From: Flavobacterium terrigena
GTDB taxonomy: Bacteria; Bacteroidota; Bacteroidia; Flavobacteriales; Flavobacteriaceae
Reading direction: 5' to 3'
Assembly (NCBI RefSeq): GCF_900108955.1
Contig: NZ_FNYA01000001.1
Location: forward strand, 62,001 to 126,000
DNA: 64,000 nucleotides
Positions 61,357 to 64,000 of this stretch are shown one piece after another. The notes beneath the pieces are model-generated. The model did not search any database. It had not been told where the DNA came from and was given only the letters and a program-made list of their open reading frames with translations. Position numbers and translations under genes: made by a program. The first letter of the stretch is position 1. Each line of letters starts with the position of its first letter.

Positions 61357-62436
61357 TTATTGTTTTAAATAGCTTTTTAAGTTCTGTAGAATCTCTTCTC
61401 TTTTTTTAGGAAGAGTAATTTCGCCAATTAAAAATCCATAAGGTTTCAATGGTTCAATATGATCGCAAATAATTTTAAAAATGGCAGTTAAAGGAATTGC
61501 TAAAATAATCCCAGGAATTCCCCATAATAGCTGGCCTAGTACCAAAACAATTATCGTAAAAAGTGGATTGATTTTAACTTGTGGTCCGAGAATTAATGGT
61601 TCTAAAAGCCAACCTTGAATAAATTGCACAACAACATAAACCAATATAATTCCACCGAGTAACGTTAAACTAGCTCCATGAATTGCAGTAATTAGAACAG
61701 TCAAAATTGTTCCTGTGATGTTTCCTACATAAGGTACAATTTCAAGCAATCCGCAAAGTATGGCAAAAAAGATGGCGTTTTCTACACCAAGTATGCTGAA
61801 ACCTGCTGCATACATAATCCATAAAAGCACAATCATTTTTGATATTCCTAATAAATATTGTTGAGAAACTTTTGTAGCATTATAAATTACTTGTTCCATT
61901 TCTTCACATTTTGAAGGCTTTACAGTTTTTAATAAGAAGTTTTTAATGTGACCTCGATAATATAATAAAAAAACAAAATAAACTAAGACCAAAATTAAAC
62001 TCGCAAAGATTGAAGCAATTGAGCCAAAAATCATTTGAAAAATATCTGCATACGAAGGTTGTTCCTTTTTCAAAATGTTTAATTGTTCTTCAATAGAAAT
62101 ATTCAAATGATTGAAAATATATTTTTGAATTTGACTTCCCATTTCTATTGACTTTTGTTTTATCAAATTAAAATCTTCAAAAAGCTCAGAAATTTTCCAT
62201 CCCAAAAGCGAAATCAGCGTTGCAATAATTAATAAAATCGAAAAAAAACAAATAAATACCGCCAAACCTTTAGGTATTCTTTTGCTTTGCATCCAATTGC
62301 AAAAAGGTAAAAAGAGTGTTGCTAAAATTCCACCAATACACAAAGGAATTAGAAAATCTTTAGCTAAATAAAGCCCTAAAATGATTAAAAAAACAAGAGC
62401 TAGTTTCTGTAAAAAAGTAGAAGATTCAGTTTTCAT
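61357..62436 (-). CDS. AI-2E family transporter
   Basis: The 359-aa inner-membrane protein has about eight transmembrane helices. Marks: KDFLIPLCIGGILATLFLPFCNWM near the start, LIKQKSIEMGSQIQKYI in the periplasmic or cytoplasmic domain, and the C-terminal GLLEIVPYVGNITGTILTVLITAIHG and PLILGPQVKINPLFTIIVLVLGQLLWGIPGIILAIPLTA. The family includes TqsA-type exporters and Na+/H+ antiporters; the substrate is not predictable. Its start overlaps the stop of the P-type ATPase by four bases (ATGA), so the two are coupled. Confidence 0.92.
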   Translation of the reverse strand: MKTESSTFLQKLALVFLIILGLYLAKDFLIPLCIGGILATLFLPFCNWMQSKRIPKGLAVFICFFSILLIIATLISLLGWKISELFEDFNLIKQKSIEMGSQIQKYIFNHLNISIEEQLNILKKEQPSYADIFQMIFGSIASIFASLILVLVYFVFLLYYRGHIKNFLLKTVKPSKCEEMEQVIYNATKVSQQYLLGISKMIVLLWIMYAAGFSILGVENAIFFAILCGLLEIVPYVGNITGTILTVLITAIHGASLTLLGGIILVYVVVQFIQGWLLEPLILGPQVKINPLFTIIVLVLGQLLWGIPGIILAIPLTAIFKIICDHIEPLKPYGFLIGEITLPKKREEILQNLKSYLKQ

Positions 62437-64000
62437 AATTTAATTGTATTTCGTTTCCATATTTTAACAACCTCATACCAAATTACGACAACAAAACCAA
62501 CACTAATTGCTAATCCTAATTGAAATCCATTTAGATGTTCAAAACCGAAAAACTTAGTTAATGAAGGTACATATAATAGTAAAGCAGTTATGAAAACTGT
62601 GATAGAAGTAATAATTGGAATTAGATTATTTTTATATTGAATGGTAGTAAATATTGAATAATAAAAAGATCGATTTGATAAGGTTAAAAATATATTGGCT
62701 GTTACTAAACATGTAAAAACTATGGTTCTGGTAATGGCTTCGTTATAATTTAAGTAAACACAGTATTGGTAAACAAATAAAGTTCCTATTGTGATTACTA
62801 AACCTTGAATAATACTAGTTGAAAGTTCTTTCCAATTAAAAAATGTATTCGTGAATGGTCTTGGTTTTTGAGACATGGTATTTTTTTCCATTGGTTCATT
62901 TTCATACACGATGGAACAAGTTGGCCCCATTATTAATTCTAAAAAAATAATATGAATCGGTGAAAAAATAGATGGATAAATCCAACCTAAAACTAATGGA
63001 ATAAAAACAGTAAGAATAATTGGAATGTGAATAGAAATGATAAATTGAATGGCTTTTTTAAGATTGCTATAAATTTTTCTTCCCATAGCAATGGCATCCA
63101 CCATATTTAATAAATCATCTTTAATTAAAATTAATGAAGCCGCTTCTTTGGCTATCTCAGTTCCTTTTTTACCCATTGCAATACCTATATGAGCCGCTTT
63201 TAAGGCAGGACCATCATTTACGCCATCACCAGTCATAGCAACAATTTCGCTGTTTGACTTTAATGCATTTATGATTCTTAATTTGGCATCGGGAAACATT
63301 CTGGTAAATAAATTCGTTTCTGAAACTCTTTTTTTGAGTTTAGCATCCGATAATTTCATTAATTCATCACCGGAAATACTGTTTTCATAACCAACAAAAC
63401 CGATTTGTTTGGCGATAGAAGTGGTTGTTTCCAAATTATCACCTGTAATAATTTTTACCGAAATTCCAGCTTTATAAAAATGTTGTAAAACCGAATTAAT
63501 ATTCGCTTTTGGTGGATCGTAAAAGGCAACTAATCCTTTAAAATTAAACTGAAATTCTTGTTGTTTTTTTGGGAAATTTTTGTCTTCAAAATTAGCATCG
63601 GCAACAGCCAAAACACGGTAACCTTCATTCGTTAATTCTTTAATAGCATTTTGAATTTGATTTTTTTCTGAATCTGAAAGTTTGGAAATATTTAGTAATG
63701 CTTCAGGAGCACCTTTTGCTGCAATAATAGTTTTGTCTTTTTTTTCAAAAATATGCGTCATCATTGGTGGTTTACCCGAAAGCGGATATTCGTGTATCAT
63801 TTTATAATGAGAGCGTTCGTCTTTTTCTATGACTTTAGCATATACATTATGCAAAGCTACTTCCATTGGATCAAACGCAATAGGCTCACTCGCCCACATT
63901 GATGTAGCAATTAATACTTTTTCATCTTCATTCAATACTGTTTCTAAATCTGTTATTTTATTTGATTTTAACGAAAATAATTTCGCTAAAACCATGGTGT
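62433..64000 (-). CDS. P-type cation-transporting ATPase (cut by the window edge)
   Basis: The C-terminal 520 or so residues are present, and the frame stays open to the edge; the catalytic DKTGTLT motif would lie just outside. Visible are KGAPEALL (nucleotide binding), DPPKANINSVLQHFYKAGISVKIITGDNLETTTSIAKQIG, MTGDGVNDGPALKAAHIGIAMG (hinge and second Asp motif), and six C-terminal helices with a Cation_ATPase_C domain ending IWKRNTIKL. This is the calcium/PMCA-like type. The ion is not shown. It is the first known gene of a pair with the AI-2E transporter. Confidence 0.9.
   Translation of the reverse strand, partial: TMVLAKLFSLKSNKITDLETVLNEDEKVLIATSMWASEPIAFDPMEVALHNVYAKVIEKDERSHYKMIHEYPLSGKPPMMTHIFEKKDKTIIAAKGAPEALLNISKLSDSEKNQIQNAIKELTNEGYRVLAVADANFEDKNFPKKQQEFQFNFKGLVAFYDPPKANINSVLQHFYKAGISVKIITGDNLETTTSIAKQIGFVGYENSISGDELMKLSDAKLKKRVSETNLFTRMFPDAKLRIINALKSNSEIVAMTGDGVNDGPALKAAHIGIAMGKKGTEIAKEAASLILIKDDLLNMVDAIAMGRKIYSNLKKAIQFIISIHIPIILTVFIPLVLGWIYPSIFSPIHIIFLELIMGPTCSIVYENEPMEKNTMSQKPRPFTNTFFNWKELSTSIIQGLVITIGTLFVYQYCVYLNYNEAITRTIVFTCLVTANIFLTLSNRSFYYSIFTTIQYKNNLIPIITSITVFITALLLYVPSLTKFFGFEHLNGFQLGLAISVGFVVVIWYEVVKIWKRNTIKL

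Overview
The window is an AT-rich chromosomal segment from a member of the Bacteroidota, most likely a Flavobacterium-like species. The evidence is a type IX secretion gene (porQ) beside cmk, a protein ending in a type IX sorting domain, a TonB-dependent receptor with an N-terminal CarboxypepD_reg-like domain, DUF3667 and DUF4920 proteins, promoters of the TTTG/TAnnTTTG kind, very few Shine-Dalgarno sequences, and several repeats typical of flavobacterial intergenic DNA. No rRNA operon, prophage, IS transposase or CRISPR array was seen.

Region 1 (0-7.5 kb) is a loose plus-strand run of small accessory genes: a YpfJ-type metallopeptidase, two SHOCT-tailed proteins, VOC and GNAT proteins, short membrane proteins, a Crp/Fnr regulator, a metallo-beta-lactamase-fold protein with a broken metal motif, and an NTF2-like lipoprotein. 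Hairpin repeats that all start with ATAGCGC punctuate it. Region 2 (7.5-8.1 kb) holds a 42-bp tandem array and a tRNA trio (Ser-Pro-Arg, minus strand). Region 3 (8.3-45 kb) is mostly core: thiolase, NlpC/P60 peptidase, kup, pheT, rpsA, cmk, porQ, msrB, ilvE, a MazG-like protein, a fused cyclophilin-FKBP, trmD, a TonB receptor, an ABC-F ATPase, a transaldolase-like enzyme, an SDR and a CstB-like sulfur enzyme. Strong bidirectional terminators separate these units. A decayed copy of the 3' end of kup, with its terminator, lies upstream of thirty-odd conserved-looking codons of a new 50-aa membrane protein.

Region 4 (45-62.5 kb, all minus strand) looks like an envelope/stationary-phase stress island: YtxH, holin-X-like, lmo0937-like, CsbD, BON, Dps, OsmC, a four-helix DUF2383 protein, an L,D-transpeptidase, an MlaEFD lipid transporter, an OmpA-TSP3 protein, and an operon coding for a GH130 mannoside phosphorylase, a GT4 glycosyltransferase fused to an all-alpha domain, a basic 48-aa protein and a membrane-anchored receiver domain. 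Six transcription units in this island carry a paired (G)TTATATAAC-like element 41-69 nt before the start codon, mostly with 20-23 bp (about two helical turns) between the half-elements. This is the best candidate in the window for an undescribed regulon. The right edge cuts a P-type cation ATPase.
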